From Shewanella khirikhana (GTDB lineage Bacteria; Pseudomonadota; Gammaproteobacteria; Enterobacterales; Shewanellaceae): 64,000 bases of DNA. The position numbers and the translations under genes were made by a program. Of the stretch, positions 36,299 to 43,199 are shown in pieces; the stretch's first letter is position 1, and each line of letters opens with the position of its first letter. A model generated the notes under the pieces. The model made no database searches. It worked only from the letters and a program-made list of their open reading frames with translations, and was not told where the DNA came from. The stretch covers positions 1,116,001 to 1,180,000 of the forward strand of contig NZ_CP020373.1 in assembly GCF_003957745.1 (NCBI RefSeq). The letters run 5' to 3'.

Positions 36299-36625
36299 TT
36301 AACTTGGCAATCTACCATAAACCACATTATTCAGGAATCGATTTAATGATGTTCTTGAAACCTTAACTTTAACATCAAGCTTTCTTTTCTCTATTTCAAG
36401 ATTAATATAATCAAGCATATCTTTCTGTGAGTACTTACCAGAAGAAACCATTACAGCAACTTTAGCCTTTATATCAGATGGCAATTTCTGAAAGTTATAA
36501 ATTCGCTTGTTCTTTTTTGGTGCAGATGCATTCCGCAATATAGTAAGAACGTTTCTTGCACCAATAGTATGAACAAGGCTAGCCAACTCGTGGCTCTCTG
36601 CTGATGTCAATCGTTCATCATTCAT
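36299..36625 (-). CDS. Satellite small-terminase-like DNA-binding protein (DUF3486 / Mu gp27-like)
   Basis: A 108-aa protein. Its C-terminal 65 residues align with the N-terminal DNA-binding part of the prophage gp27: LPSDIKAKVAVMVSSGKYSQKD versus LLPEEIRSSLNVLIRSGDMTQED, and VKVSRTSLNRFL versus AKISRSSFNRYA. It lacks the C-terminal half of gp27. Phage satellites of other kinds use their own small terminase to redirect packaging; the same role is inferred. Start overlaps the upstream stop (ATGA). Confidence 0.7.
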   Translation of the reverse strand: MNDERLTSAESHELASLVHTIGARNVLTILRNASAPKKNKRIYNFQKLPSDIKAKVAVMVSSGKYSQKDMLDYINLEIEKRKLDVKVKVSRTSLNRFLNNVVYGRLPS

Positions 36626-37077
36626 TTTGACACCCTCTCAAGAACAGAGTTCTTTATCATCGATATCAACTCAGATGGAGTTACGTTCAAAGATTCTGAT
36701 AATGTCAGAAAGTCAATTTGTTCTTTTAACGTGAGCGGACTATTTCCGGTAACGCCTCTGTCTTTTTTGCATTGCTTTGAGATTCGCTCAAACTGTGATG
36801 ATATCAGGCTTGCCTTAATCGTCATTTCCATTACAACAGAATAGTCGCACTTGGTGTCGCCTTTAACCCAATGATTATACAGTTTGAAGAAGCCATTTAA
36901 GTTACCGGCTACGGTCTCAATTGATTTGTGTATGTCACTTCGAAAGTCAATGCTGGGTATGTAATCTTCTACAGCTGATGCGTCGCTATTGCAAGGGTGT
37001 AGAACCTGGATAACTTCATTATTGATGGACAGAGTGAGTGGTGATCTAGAGGTATGATCTTGACGTGAACTAGGCAT
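36622..37077 (-). CDS. Unknown 151-aa first gene of satellite
   Basis: Not recognised. It begins after a strong AAGGAGG site, reads polar residues first, a helical middle (IHKSIETVAGNLNGFFKLYNHW) and an HTH-like C-terminus (LKEQIDFLTLSESLNVTPSELISMIK). No membrane segment or signal peptide. It overlaps the TerS-like gene by 4 bases, so the two are co-translated and may form one complex: packaging co-factor, regulator or anti-helper protein are all possible. Its expression is probably controlled by the structured leader upstream. Confidence 0.75.
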   Translation of the reverse strand: MPSSRQDHTSRSPLTLSINNEVIQVLHPCNSDASAVEDYIPSIDFRSDIHKSIETVAGNLNGFFKLYNHWVKGDTKCDYSVVMEMTIKASLISSQFERISKQCKKDRGVTGNSPLTLKEQIDFLTLSESLNVTPSELISMIKNSVLERVSK

Positions 37078-37080
37078 GAG

Positions 37081-37284
37081 ACGCCCTCCTTGTATGGCGT
37101 TTACTCACCAACAGGAGGTCTCAATCTCTCTGGTGGTGAACTGGACAAGGTTGAGACTACCGCTACAAGGCAACGGCCCAACCGAAGTTGGCCTCATCCA
37201 GTCCACCATAACGTAGAACTGCAAAGACAAAAAAACACGCTAAAGGCGTGTATTGTCAGCCTTGTGATATAACAGGGTCTCAAT
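37081..37284 (-). promoter_or_regulatory. Structured leader RNA with internal terminator and possible RBS-masking
   Basis: On the minus strand: a hairpin-plus-T terminator (37229-37251), then a branched fold with outer stem 37198-37207/37135-37144 and a CCAAC-TTCG-GTTGG hairpin (37178-37191). GTCTCAA (37151-37157) can pair with ATTGAGAC either upstream (37275-37284) or downstream (near 37118-37124). CCTCCT next to the downstream copy can pair with the AAGGAGG ribosome site (37084-37090). One stem base pair is G-T on this strand but A-C on the other, favouring the minus strand. Confidence 0.55.
37229..37251 (-). terminator. Terminator inside satellite leader
   Basis: ACACGC/GCGTGT stem, five-base loop, seven T on the minus strand. 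It lies upstream of the first gene, so it either ends a short RNA or works as an attenuator. Confidence 0.8.
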
Positions 37285-37315
37285 CCTGACGCTAGATTTT
37301 GCTAGCGCACTTATG

Positions 37316-37343
37316 ATGATACACAAAGTTTGGCAAAGTTCAA
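37316..37343 (-). promoter_or_regulatory. Candidate promoter of satellite early RNA
   Basis: TTGAAC, 16-bp spacer, TATCAT on the minus strand. A transcript from here would begin near a CGCTAG hairpin (37290-37307) and reach the terminator at 37251 after about 60-80 bases. Confidence 0.45.
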
Positions 37344-37869
37344 GCTCGCCATGTCATCCCTTTCAAAAAATAGAAAAATAATCCAATAAATCAATTGCTA
37401 ACATATTAATCATTTTGAGGTTGGATGTTTAATGACGTTTTCAAGTTTGAGAGAGAAAGTTTTAAGAAAATCCAAGTTTGAAGGTATTTTTCGAACAGTC
37501 GCAAAAATAAAAGCCGAAAAACAAATAAGAGATTGATATTAAATAAAATGTAGTTTAGTAAATTGATGATTTTCAAAAAGCGAGCTTCCTCATTCTCTGT
37601 CGTCTTAGGAAATGCGCCGACCAATTACGTCCGCACACATCCAATGCGTCCGTTGCGATCTTTTCCCTATCGCCTTGCGTTCTCAATTATTTCATTCACT
37701 ATCAACCACTTAAAAGCAAAGGATCTGTCTTCATTAGAAAAGTACGATTCGTCCTTTTCCTGGAGGGGGCAAAAGATCTAAACTCACTTGCATGAAAAAA
37801 TGTTAAATTTATAAATCCACAAATATCAAGCATTTAAACATTTTTAAATTTACAGTGTTTAATTATTTT
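37344..37869. other. AT-rich stretch of satellite without a convincing gene
   Basis: Only short open frames without ribosome sites are seen (72 codons each on plus 37563-37781 and minus 37406-37624). A word matching the prophage operator core, GCGTCCGTTGC, is at 37646-37656, and a weaker one near 37624. Confidence 0.6.
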
Positions 37870-38122
37870 ATTGCTCAATTTAGTAGTCCAAATCATCCGT
37901 TTTTGAGCCTTTTTGCGATTCATTGCTCATTTTAATAAAATCTAATGTACGCCACTGTTATCGAGAAATGCCAATCAATCCCAACATCTCGGCAAACCTA
38001 TCAAACCCGCTACCAGCGCACCCTACAGCCAATCACAGCCCTCAAAAAATCCCAGCTACTCCCAAGAAATCCCAGCTACTTCCAGGTCTCTACAAATTGT
38101 TCATTTAACTAGTCCCTACACA
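37870..38122. promoter_or_regulatory. Left-type end of nested element with L1-L3-like sites
   Basis: Read inward from 38122: L1-like site 10 bp from the tip, L2-like at 37922-37939, L3-like at 37870-37886, all ending TGARCAAT. Same three-site layout as the prophage left end. AATCATCCGTT, identical to an operator word at 29056, lies at 37891-37901. Confidence 0.7.
38045..38080. repeat. Candidate satellite pac site: 20-bp tandem repeat
   Basis: AAATCCCAGCTACT occurs at 38047 and 38067 within 20-bp units that match at 18 positions; on the other strand each carries GGGATTT. It lies 42-77 bp from the tip, where the prophage has its GGATC cluster. Confidence 0.5.
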
Positions 38123-38127
38123 TCGGT
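38123..38127. repeat. Target-site duplication, right copy (TCGGT)
   Basis: Second copy of TCGGT directly after the CA tip. Removing the element and one copy rejoins the transposase reading frame. Confidence 0.9.
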
Positions 38128-38500
38128 AGAAGTGTATGCCCTCAACGGGGTGCACATTTGCACCGCTGAGTGCCTTGAAAAAGTGGCCTTTGGCGATACC
38201 CAGGCTGCCCGCGAACACAAGCGCAAGCGCACTCAGGTTACCAAGGCCAACAAGCAGGCCGCCGAAGCGCAGGTGAGCGTGGATTCACTGGAGCTGGCCG
38301 CCATGATGGCGCCGGTTGCCGAAGAGGTTATTCCCGAAACCAAGGTAGTCACCATGATGCGCCCCGCTGCCATTGGCAACACCGCTGCAGCGGTGGCCTT
38401 TGAAGAAGAAAGCGACATCGACCACAAGGCCAAATGCGAAACCAACTTCAGTGAAAGCGTGGCGTACCTGCGCGAACTGAAACAAAAAAACCGCCTTTAA
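38128..38500 (+). pseudogene. muA: Transposase A, C-terminal fragment (domain III)
   Basis: The remaining 124 codons of the transposase, in frame with codon 544 upstream once the insertion is removed; the joined protein would be 668 aa, against 663 for Mu A. It begins EVYALNGVHICTAECLEKVAF and continues with a basic helix (AAREHKRKRTQVTKANKQA) typical of the region that binds DNA, B and ClpX. A GTG at 38132 could start it, but no ribosome site is visible. Confidence 0.85.
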
Positions 38501-38534
38501 CCCCAATTTAAACCACTGATAACGAGGATTGACG

Positions 38535-39479
38535 ATGGAAAACGTAGTGACTCTGCAAAAGGCAGAAGCCAGCCAAACCGATGTACTGATGCGCGTGAGC
38601 AGCCTGATTGAATCCAAGCGGGTGAGCGCGGCACAAATCGCCCAGGAAATCAGCGTATCGCCTTCCACCCTGAGCCAGATTTTAAACGGCCAGTACAAGG
38701 CCAACCCGGCCAAGATAGTCGAGAAACTGGGCAACTGGCTGAGGCTGCGCGACCAGCGCGACGCCAACCCAAGCATTGACCCCGGCTTTGTGATGACTCA
38801 AACCGCCAAGCAGATTATGGACGACCTCAGCTACGCGCAAATCACTGAGTCGATTGTGGTGCTGTATGGCGCCTCAGGTGTGGGCAAAAGCAAAACCCTG
38901 GACGAATACCAGCGCTGCAATAACAACGTGTGGAAGGTTACCGCCAGCCCAAGCCGTTCAACCCTTACCGAATGCCTGTACGAAATTGCCATGGAACTGG
39001 GCATGGACCAGGCACCGCGCACCAAGGGCCCACTGTCGCGCGTTATCCGCCAGCGCCTGAAAGGCAGTGAAGGGCTGGTGATTGTGGATGAAGCCGACCA
39101 CCTGGATTACCCCACGCTGGAAGAGCTGCGCATTTTGCAGGAAGAAACCGGCATTGGCATGGCGCTTGTTGGCAACAACAAGGTGTACACCCAACTGACC
39201 GGTGGCCGCCGCAACGAAGACTTTGCCCGCCTGTTCAGCCGCATCGCCAAAAAGCGCGGTATCCACAAAACCAAGCTGGCCGACGTAAAGGCCATTGCCG
39301 GTGCCTGGCGTATCACTGGGCAGGATGAAGTTGGGCTGATGATCCAAATCAGCGAGCGCCCAGGTGGCCTTAGGCTGCTGAGTAAAACCCTCAAGCTGGC
39401 GGCCATGTTTGCCAAGGGCGGCGCCATTACCAAAGCCATGCTGCGCACCGCGTTTGCTGAGCTGGAAACCAATGAGTGA
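38535..39479 (+). CDS. muB: Transposition target protein B (AAA+ ATPase)
   Basis: A 314-aa ATPase. An N-terminal HTH (SAAQIAQEISVSPSTLSQILNGQY) is followed by Walker A GASGVGKSKT, Walker B LVIVDEADHL and sensor GNNKVYTQL. Mu B binds target DNA, recruits the transposome and gives target immunity. ATG at 38535 follows ACGAGGA. Intact, unlike the transposase upstream. Confidence 0.92.
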   Translation: MENVVTLQKAEASQTDVLMRVSSLIESKRVSAAQIAQEISVSPSTLSQILNGQYKANPAKIVEKLGNWLRLRDQRDANPSIDPGFVMTQTAKQIMDDLSYAQITESIVVLYGASGVGKSKTLDEYQRCNNNVWKVTASPSRSTLTECLYEIAMELGMDQAPRTKGPLSRVIRQRLKGSEGLVIVDEADHLDYPTLEELRILQEETGIGMALVGNNKVYTQLTGGRRNEDFARLFSRIAKKRGIHKTKLADVKAIAGAWRITGQDEVGLMIQISERPGGLRLLSKTLKLAAMFAKGGAITKAMLRTAFAELETNE

Positions 39480-39486
39480 GGTGGGT

Positions 39487-39657
39487 ATGGAAACGTTTAT
39501 GGCTATTTACCTGTACCTGCTGGCCTTCTCGGTCAGCCTGTATCTGGGCCGCTTTGCCAGCCGCTTCATCGTCAACAAATGGCTGGTTGGCTGGAAGGTG
39601 ATCGTCATCAAACCCAGCGGCGACAGCCGGGTGTGGTACTTCGACAAAAAGGACTAA
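39487..39657 (+). CDS. Small membrane protein, early region
   Basis: A 56-aa protein with one hydrophobic helix (MAIYLYLLAFSVSLYLGRF) and a basic tail. ATG at 39487 follows GAGGTGGG; an ATG at 39472 overlaps the B stop. Unknown function; Mu-like phages often carry such early proteins. Confidence 0.6.
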   Translation: METFMAIYLYLLAFSVSLYLGRFASRFIVNKWLVGWKVIVIKPSGDSRVWYFDKKD

Positions 39658-39661
39658 GGCA

Positions 39662-39883
39662 ATGGAAGGCAATGCAATTTATCAGCAAGAAACCGTAGCA
39701 GTAACGCTGTGCGATGGCAGCCGCCATCAGGCACAGCGGGTTATTCAAAACCGCCATGGGCAGCACTACCAATTCAAGCGCCCGGTAATGCGCCGCTATC
39801 AGGACCTGTGTTTGGACAACCTTGCCGCTGATGAAGTGGCACTGGCCCCAGGGCTGATTTACCAACTGATGAGTGAGGTGTGA
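39662..39883 (+). CDS. Hypothetical early protein, 73 aa
   Basis: Not recognised. Soluble, no membrane helix; begins MEGNAIYQQETVAVTL. Starts 4 bases after the previous gene and its stop lies just before the next start, so it belongs to the early operon. Confidence 0.6.
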   Translation: MEGNAIYQQETVAVTLCDGSRHQAQRVIQNRHGQHYQFKRPVMRRYQDLCLDNLAADEVALAPGLIYQLMSEV

Positions 39884-39884
39884 C

Positions 39885-40205
39885 ATGAAAACCAAACTGG
39901 AAAAGCAAGCGATATCGCTCACCGCCGTAGGCCGGTTATCCATGGCCGGTTGCATTGTGCTTGAGATAAACAACGACCAGCCGCTGCCGGTTATCGATAT
40001 TGAAAACCCCACCCGCAAACTGCGGCAGAAGGCGGCGCACATCACCCAGGTGCATCACGGCATTGAAGACAAGGTGTGTGTGGCTCGCTTCAATGGCTGC
40101 CTGGTGCGCTGGAAAGACGATGGCCTGCCCGCCACCGCCGAAATTTGCCAAACCCTTAACCCCTATTCACCCGAGTTAATCAGCGTGTGGCCACGCAACT
40201 TTTAA
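39885..40205 (+). CDS. Hypothetical early protein, 106 aa
   Basis: Not recognised. Compact soluble protein, beta-rich middle (GCIVLEINNDQPLPVIDIEN). ATG at 39885 follows GAGGTGTG and overlaps the previous stop codon region. Confidence 0.6.
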   Translation: MKTKLEKQAISLTAVGRLSMAGCIVLEINNDQPLPVIDIENPTRKLRQKAAHITQVHHGIEDKVCVARFNGCLVRWKDDGLPATAEICQTLNPYSPELISVWPRNF

Positions 40206-40216
40206 TGGAGATAAGC

Positions 40217-40414
40217 ATGTCAAAACAGCATGAATCGTCCGTGACCCTCACTCTGCGACAACTGGAAAACGGGTTGGTCGAAATCGCCTGCGAAGTAAAC
40301 GAAGGCGGTTCTGGTTTTCTGAATAAGGCCGCCCACCATGTGGGTGAAAACTTACCGGTACACGTTAGTAACACATTGATTGACTTCGTTAGAAAGAATC
40401 AAAAACAGCATTAA
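40217..40414 (+). CDS. Hypothetical early protein, 65 aa
   Basis: Not recognised. Start at 40217 after TGGAG. Contains SSVTLTLRQLENGLVEIACEV, a short beta-hairpin-like stretch. In line with the early operon. Confidence 0.55.
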   Translation: MSKQHESSVTLTLRQLENGLVEIACEVNEGGSGFLNKAAHHVGENLPVHVSNTLIDFVRKNQKQH

Positions 40415-40429
40415 GAAAGGAGTAAAACC

Positions 40430-41050
40430 ATGACCACAACCACTAACACCATCCCCGCCGGTTTTCGCAAAAACGCCCAGGGGCATCTGGTACCTGAAAG
40501 CCAAATCAAAGAAATAGACAAGCTGCGCGATGAGGTGGTGATGTCCATCGTGATGTTTGCCCAGGAGCTGCAAGCCAAGATGAGCCTGTACAAAGGCACC
40601 TCCATGGCGCAGGTGGCCGACTTTGTGGACATATCAGCCGCCGAGCACGATGTGAAGTACGGCGGCGCCAAAGGCAACGTCACCCTGATTTCGTTTGATG
40701 GCAAATACAAGGTGCAACGCTCCATTGGTGAACACCGCATTTTTGATGAACGGATACAGGCCGCCAAAGCCAAGATTGATGAATGCATCAAGCGCTGGTC
40801 GGTGGGGTCGAACGACCACATCAAAGCCCTGGTTAACTCGGCATTCCGGGTCGATAAGCAAGGCAACATCGACGTAAACCAGGTGCTGAGCCTGCGCCAA
40901 CTGAATATTGCGGATCCTGACTGGCGCCAAGCCATGGACGCCATTGGCGATTCCATCAAGGTCACAGGTACCACGCCTTACCTGCGGGTGTACGAACGCC
41001 AGGAAGACGGCGGCTACAAACAGGTATCACTCGATATCGCCAAGCTGTAG
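40430..41050 (+). CDS. DUF3164 early protein
   Basis: A 206-aa protein of the family found in most Mu-like phages next to B: IPAGFRKNAQGHLVPES opening, GGAKGNVTLISFDGKYKVQRS in the middle and IADPDWRQAMDAIGDSI near the end. Function unknown. Good ribosome site GAAAGGAG. The most conserved early gene between A/B and gemA. Confidence 0.85.
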   Translation: MTTTTNTIPAGFRKNAQGHLVPESQIKEIDKLRDEVVMSIVMFAQELQAKMSLYKGTSMAQVADFVDISAAEHDVKYGGAKGNVTLISFDGKYKVQRSIGEHRIFDERIQAAKAKIDECIKRWSVGSNDHIKALVNSAFRVDKQGNIDVNQVLSLRQLNIADPDWRQAMDAIGDSIKVTGTTPYLRVYERQEDGGYKQVSLDIAKL

Positions 41051-41062
41051 CAGGGGCTGCCC

Positions 41063-41335
41063 ATGCTACTGCTGTTTACCCGATGCGGCGAAGTGAAGGT
41101 GACTCGCCACGCAGTAGACAGATGGCGGCAGCGCACCGGACGCACCCTGCCGCAATTGGTTGAGGCGCTGGCCACGGACAGCCGCCCCACCAAGCAGCAA
41201 CTGCGACGGATTAAGAAGCGCTCTGGCTGGCGGCCAAAACGGATATTGGAATGTGAGCATGCCTACTTTCTTATCCAAAACCGCAATGTCGTGACTGTGT
41301 ACAACAAGCAACCCAGGGAGCAATACGATGCCTGA
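41063..41335 (+). CDS. Hypothetical early protein, DUF4258-like
   Basis: A 90-aa basic protein. VTRHAVDRWRQRTGRTLPQL, followed by the C-terminal strand AYFLIQNRNVVTVY, recalls the small DUF4258 fold (HA and eR motifs), which is only a resemblance. Overlaps the next gene by 8 bases. Confidence 0.5.
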   Translation: MLLLFTRCGEVKVTRHAVDRWRQRTGRTLPQLVEALATDSRPTKQQLRRIKKRSGWRPKRILECEHAYFLIQNRNVVTVYNKQPREQYDA

Positions 41336-41591
41336 AGCAACATCAAACCAATTTAAGCGGGTATTTATTTCGAGCCGCAGCCGCTCGGAAATAGACGCTG
41401 AAATCAGCATGGCAGAACGCCTGATTGAACTGGAAGGCACTGCCTTCCCCGACTGCACCTTTGAAGATGGCTATATCGCCGCCCTCAACTATGTGCTTGG
41501 CAAGCAGGATTCCAATGTGCGCGAAGAGTTTGACCAGGTGATGGATGAACGACATGAAGACCATATCAGGGCTGAAGCTCAAACGGCATAG
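41328..41591 (+). CDS. Hypothetical early protein, 87 aa
   Basis: Acidic soluble protein, not recognised: SEIDAEISMAERLIELEG, then DGYIAALNYVLG. Overlaps both neighbours, typical of tightly packed phage early genes. Confidence 0.55.
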   Translation: MPEATSNQFKRVFISSRSRSEIDAEISMAERLIELEGTAFPDCTFEDGYIAALNYVLGKQDSNVREEFDQVMDERHEDHIRAEAQTA

Positions 41592-41751
41592 GGAGCTGAT
41601 TGGCTACATCATGCAGCACAACCGCTGCGACCAGCAGTGTGCTGAAACCTGGGCTGATAAAAACCTGCCGAACTGGCGGAGTGCCAAGGCTCCCAAGGCC
41701 AAGGTGCGATACGTGAAGATTAACGAGAAGGAATGGGACGATGAGTCATAA
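41545..41751 (+). CDS. Hypothetical early protein, 68 aa
   Basis: Basic protein, not recognised: LKRHRELIGYIMQHNRCDQQCAETWADKNLP. Overlaps the upstream gene by 47 bases and the next by 11. An ATG at 41554 is an alternative start. Confidence 0.5.
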   Translation: MNDMKTISGLKLKRHRELIGYIMQHNRCDQQCAETWADKNLPNWRSAKAPKAKVRYVKINEKEWDDES

Positions 41752-42412
41752 GGTTTTGGAAAAGATTAAAAAGTTATTGAGGCTGGCTAAATCCAGCAAT
41801 CAGCACGAAGCCGCGTTGGCCCTATCACGGGCACAAAAGCTGATGCAGGAGCATGGCATAGGCAGTGATGATCCTGAATTGGCTGGCGTTACCGATGCAA
41901 CGATAGAGGCCTTATTCAAGGCGAAAACCCCAACCCAATACCTGTTAATACTCGCTCATTCAATCGGTAAGGCATTCGGCTGTGAATACTACTTTCAACC
42001 CACGTTAAAGAACATGCGAATTGTGTTTTACGGCCATAACGAACGCCCTGAAATTGCCGGTTATGTTTTCAGTGTTTTGGAACGGCAGTTAACCAAAGCC
42101 AGAAAAGAGTATCTGGATACCCTCAGTTCGAGAATGAAAAAGCCAAATAAAACCAAAAGAGCAGATCAGTTTTGCGAAGGTTGGTGCATGGGCGTTCACA
42201 GCAAAATCCAACGGTTTGCACTTTCAGAAAAAGAGCGTGATGAGCTGCTGAGCTACAAAGGAAAAATCAACCTGAGCAATGGCAATGCCAGAGAGGCAAA
42301 AGGGGCCGGACGGCTGGCTAATGAAGCCAAGTATCAAGGCTTTCGCTCAGCAAAAGACGTGACATTGAACCATGGCGTAAACGGGGAACAGCTGCGCCGA
42401 ATTGCTTCTTAA
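41741..42412 (+). CDS. DUF2786 early protein
   Basis: A 223-aa protein. The N-terminus KVLEKIKKLLRLAKSSNQHEA and then LSRAQKLMQEHGI is the DUF2786 domain. The rest (GKAFGCEYYFQP, VLERQLTKARKEYL, FCEGWCMGVHSKI) matches the usual extension in phage and plasmid members. Found often in Mu-like and temperate phages; function unknown. Confidence 0.8.
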   Translation: MSHKVLEKIKKLLRLAKSSNQHEAALALSRAQKLMQEHGIGSDDPELAGVTDATIEALFKAKTPTQYLLILAHSIGKAFGCEYYFQPTLKNMRIVFYGHNERPEIAGYVFSVLERQLTKARKEYLDTLSSRMKKPNKTKRADQFCEGWCMGVHSKIQRFALSEKERDELLSYKGKINLSNGNAREAKGAGRLANEAKYQGFRSAKDVTLNHGVNGEQLRRIAS

Positions 42413-42439
42413 CCAGCTAAAAACCAGAGGTAAAAATCG

Positions 42440-42646
42440 ATGAAAACGTTAGATGAAAAAGCGAACAGCTTGATTAGTACCAGCGTGCAGGATGCTGAGA
42501 TCACCATGTCGAGCATGCTTGAGAATAACCCGTATGAAGCAAAACAAGTGGCTGAAATCATGCTGAACAGACTGGAGGGTGCAGAGGGGCAAAAAACCAG
42601 AATTGCTCTGGTGAAACGCATTATCAGAAAAGCCAATAAACACTAG
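42440..42646 (+). CDS. Hypothetical early protein, 68 aa
   Basis: Short helical protein (VAEIMLNRLEGAEGQKTRIALVKRII), not recognised. AGAGGT lies upstream of the ATG. Confidence 0.5.
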   Translation: MKTLDEKANSLISTSVQDAEITMSSMLENNPYEAKQVAEIMLNRLEGAEGQKTRIALVKRIIRKANKH

Positions 42647-42672
42647 CAAAAGCACGAAGACCAGGGGGAATT

Positions 42673-42930
42673 ATGTTTGGTGAATACACACCCATGATGA
42701 ATCCAATACTGCTGCAGCGGCGCCTCGCCAATGGCAAGGCCATCATCGATGACGAGGTGGGGTTGCAGAAGCTGTGCCCGCGCTGCCAGGAGTATTGGCC
42801 CCAGGACACCCTGTTTTGGTCGCCATCAGCCCGGGAGGCCGATGGCCTGCAGTGCCGCTGCAAGGCCTGCCAGGCAGAGCATCGCAACGAGCGCAGCTCG
42901 AATAACAGTAATAGCCGCAATGCGGCATAG
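42673..42930 (+). CDS. Small zinc-ribbon protein
   Basis: An 85-aa protein with LCPRCQEYWPQDTLFW and CRCKACQAEH, a four-cysteine zinc knuckle pair. GGGGG lies before the ATG. Unknown function; could be DNA or RNA binding. Confidence 0.6.
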   Translation: MFGEYTPMMNPILLQRRLANGKAIIDDEVGLQKLCPRCQEYWPQDTLFWSPSAREADGLQCRCKACQAEHRNERSSNNSNSRNAA

Positions 42931-42939
42931 GAGAAAGAC

Positions 42940-43194
42940 ATGTCAAACAACAGATTAGCGGCGTACCAAGCCTGGTTAACTGCGGTTACCGATGCCGGCT
43001 TTAACGTGATTGAGTTCAAGGCACCCTGCTGTGGCAACAGCATGAAAGCCATCTGTCCTGAGACGACTGACGGGGTATGGGATTCGCTGACGTTCTGCCC
43101 GTACTGCGACGAGTTCTACTACAAAATTGTCTACCATGACCGGGTTGAAACCAAGCCGGTTTACCACCCAGCAACCGAACAGAAAACGGCGTGA
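42940..43194 (+). CDS. Small zinc-binding protein
   Basis: An 84-aa protein with APCCGNSMKAICPE and FCPYCDEFYYKI, again paired cysteines. It follows another zinc-ribbon gene by 9 bases and overlaps gemA. Function unknown. Confidence 0.6.
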   Translation: MSNNRLAAYQAWLTAVTDAGFNVIEFKAPCCGNSMKAICPETTDGVWDSLTFCPYCDEFYYKIVYHDRVETKPVYHPATEQKTA

Positions 43195-43199
43195 TGCTT

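Larger units (their letters stand above)
31041..38122 (-). mobile_element. Nested 7082-bp Mu-type element, proposed Mu-phage satellite
   Basis: Starts TG, ends CA, flanked by TCGGT. Its left-type end is at 38122: read inward, 25 of the first 27 bases match the prophage left end at 27967. All recognisable genes run on the minus strand away from that end. There is no transposase, B, integrase, tail sheath, portal or large terminase. It carries a TerS-like protein, two Mor-like activators, a possible tail chaperone, protease/scaffold, capsid and tape measure genes. The left half is AT-rich, unlike the prophage. A transposing satellite that depends on a Mu-like helper fits best; a shuffled remnant of another Mu-like phage is the alternative. 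Confidence 0.85.

Noticed and set aside
37406..37624. 72-codon minus-strand hydrophobic frame in the satellite
   Set aside because: TTG start without ribosome site, AT-driven composition; no family seen.
37563..37781. 72-codon plus-strand frame in the satellite end region, considered as a repressor gene
   Set aside because: No ribosome site, no HTH pattern, and it overlaps operator-like words and repeats.
38006..38100. Repeats at the satellite end considered as a CRISPR-like array
   Set aside because: Only two units, no spacers of equal length, no cas genes.
31041..38122. Simple internal-deletion derivative of the same prophage
   Set aside because: Gene order differs from the prophage, capsid and protease are too diverged, and all visible genes are intact.
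38132..38500. Stand-alone small gene after the satellite
   Set aside because: It is the C-terminal part of the transposase in the same frame; no ribosome site before the GTG.
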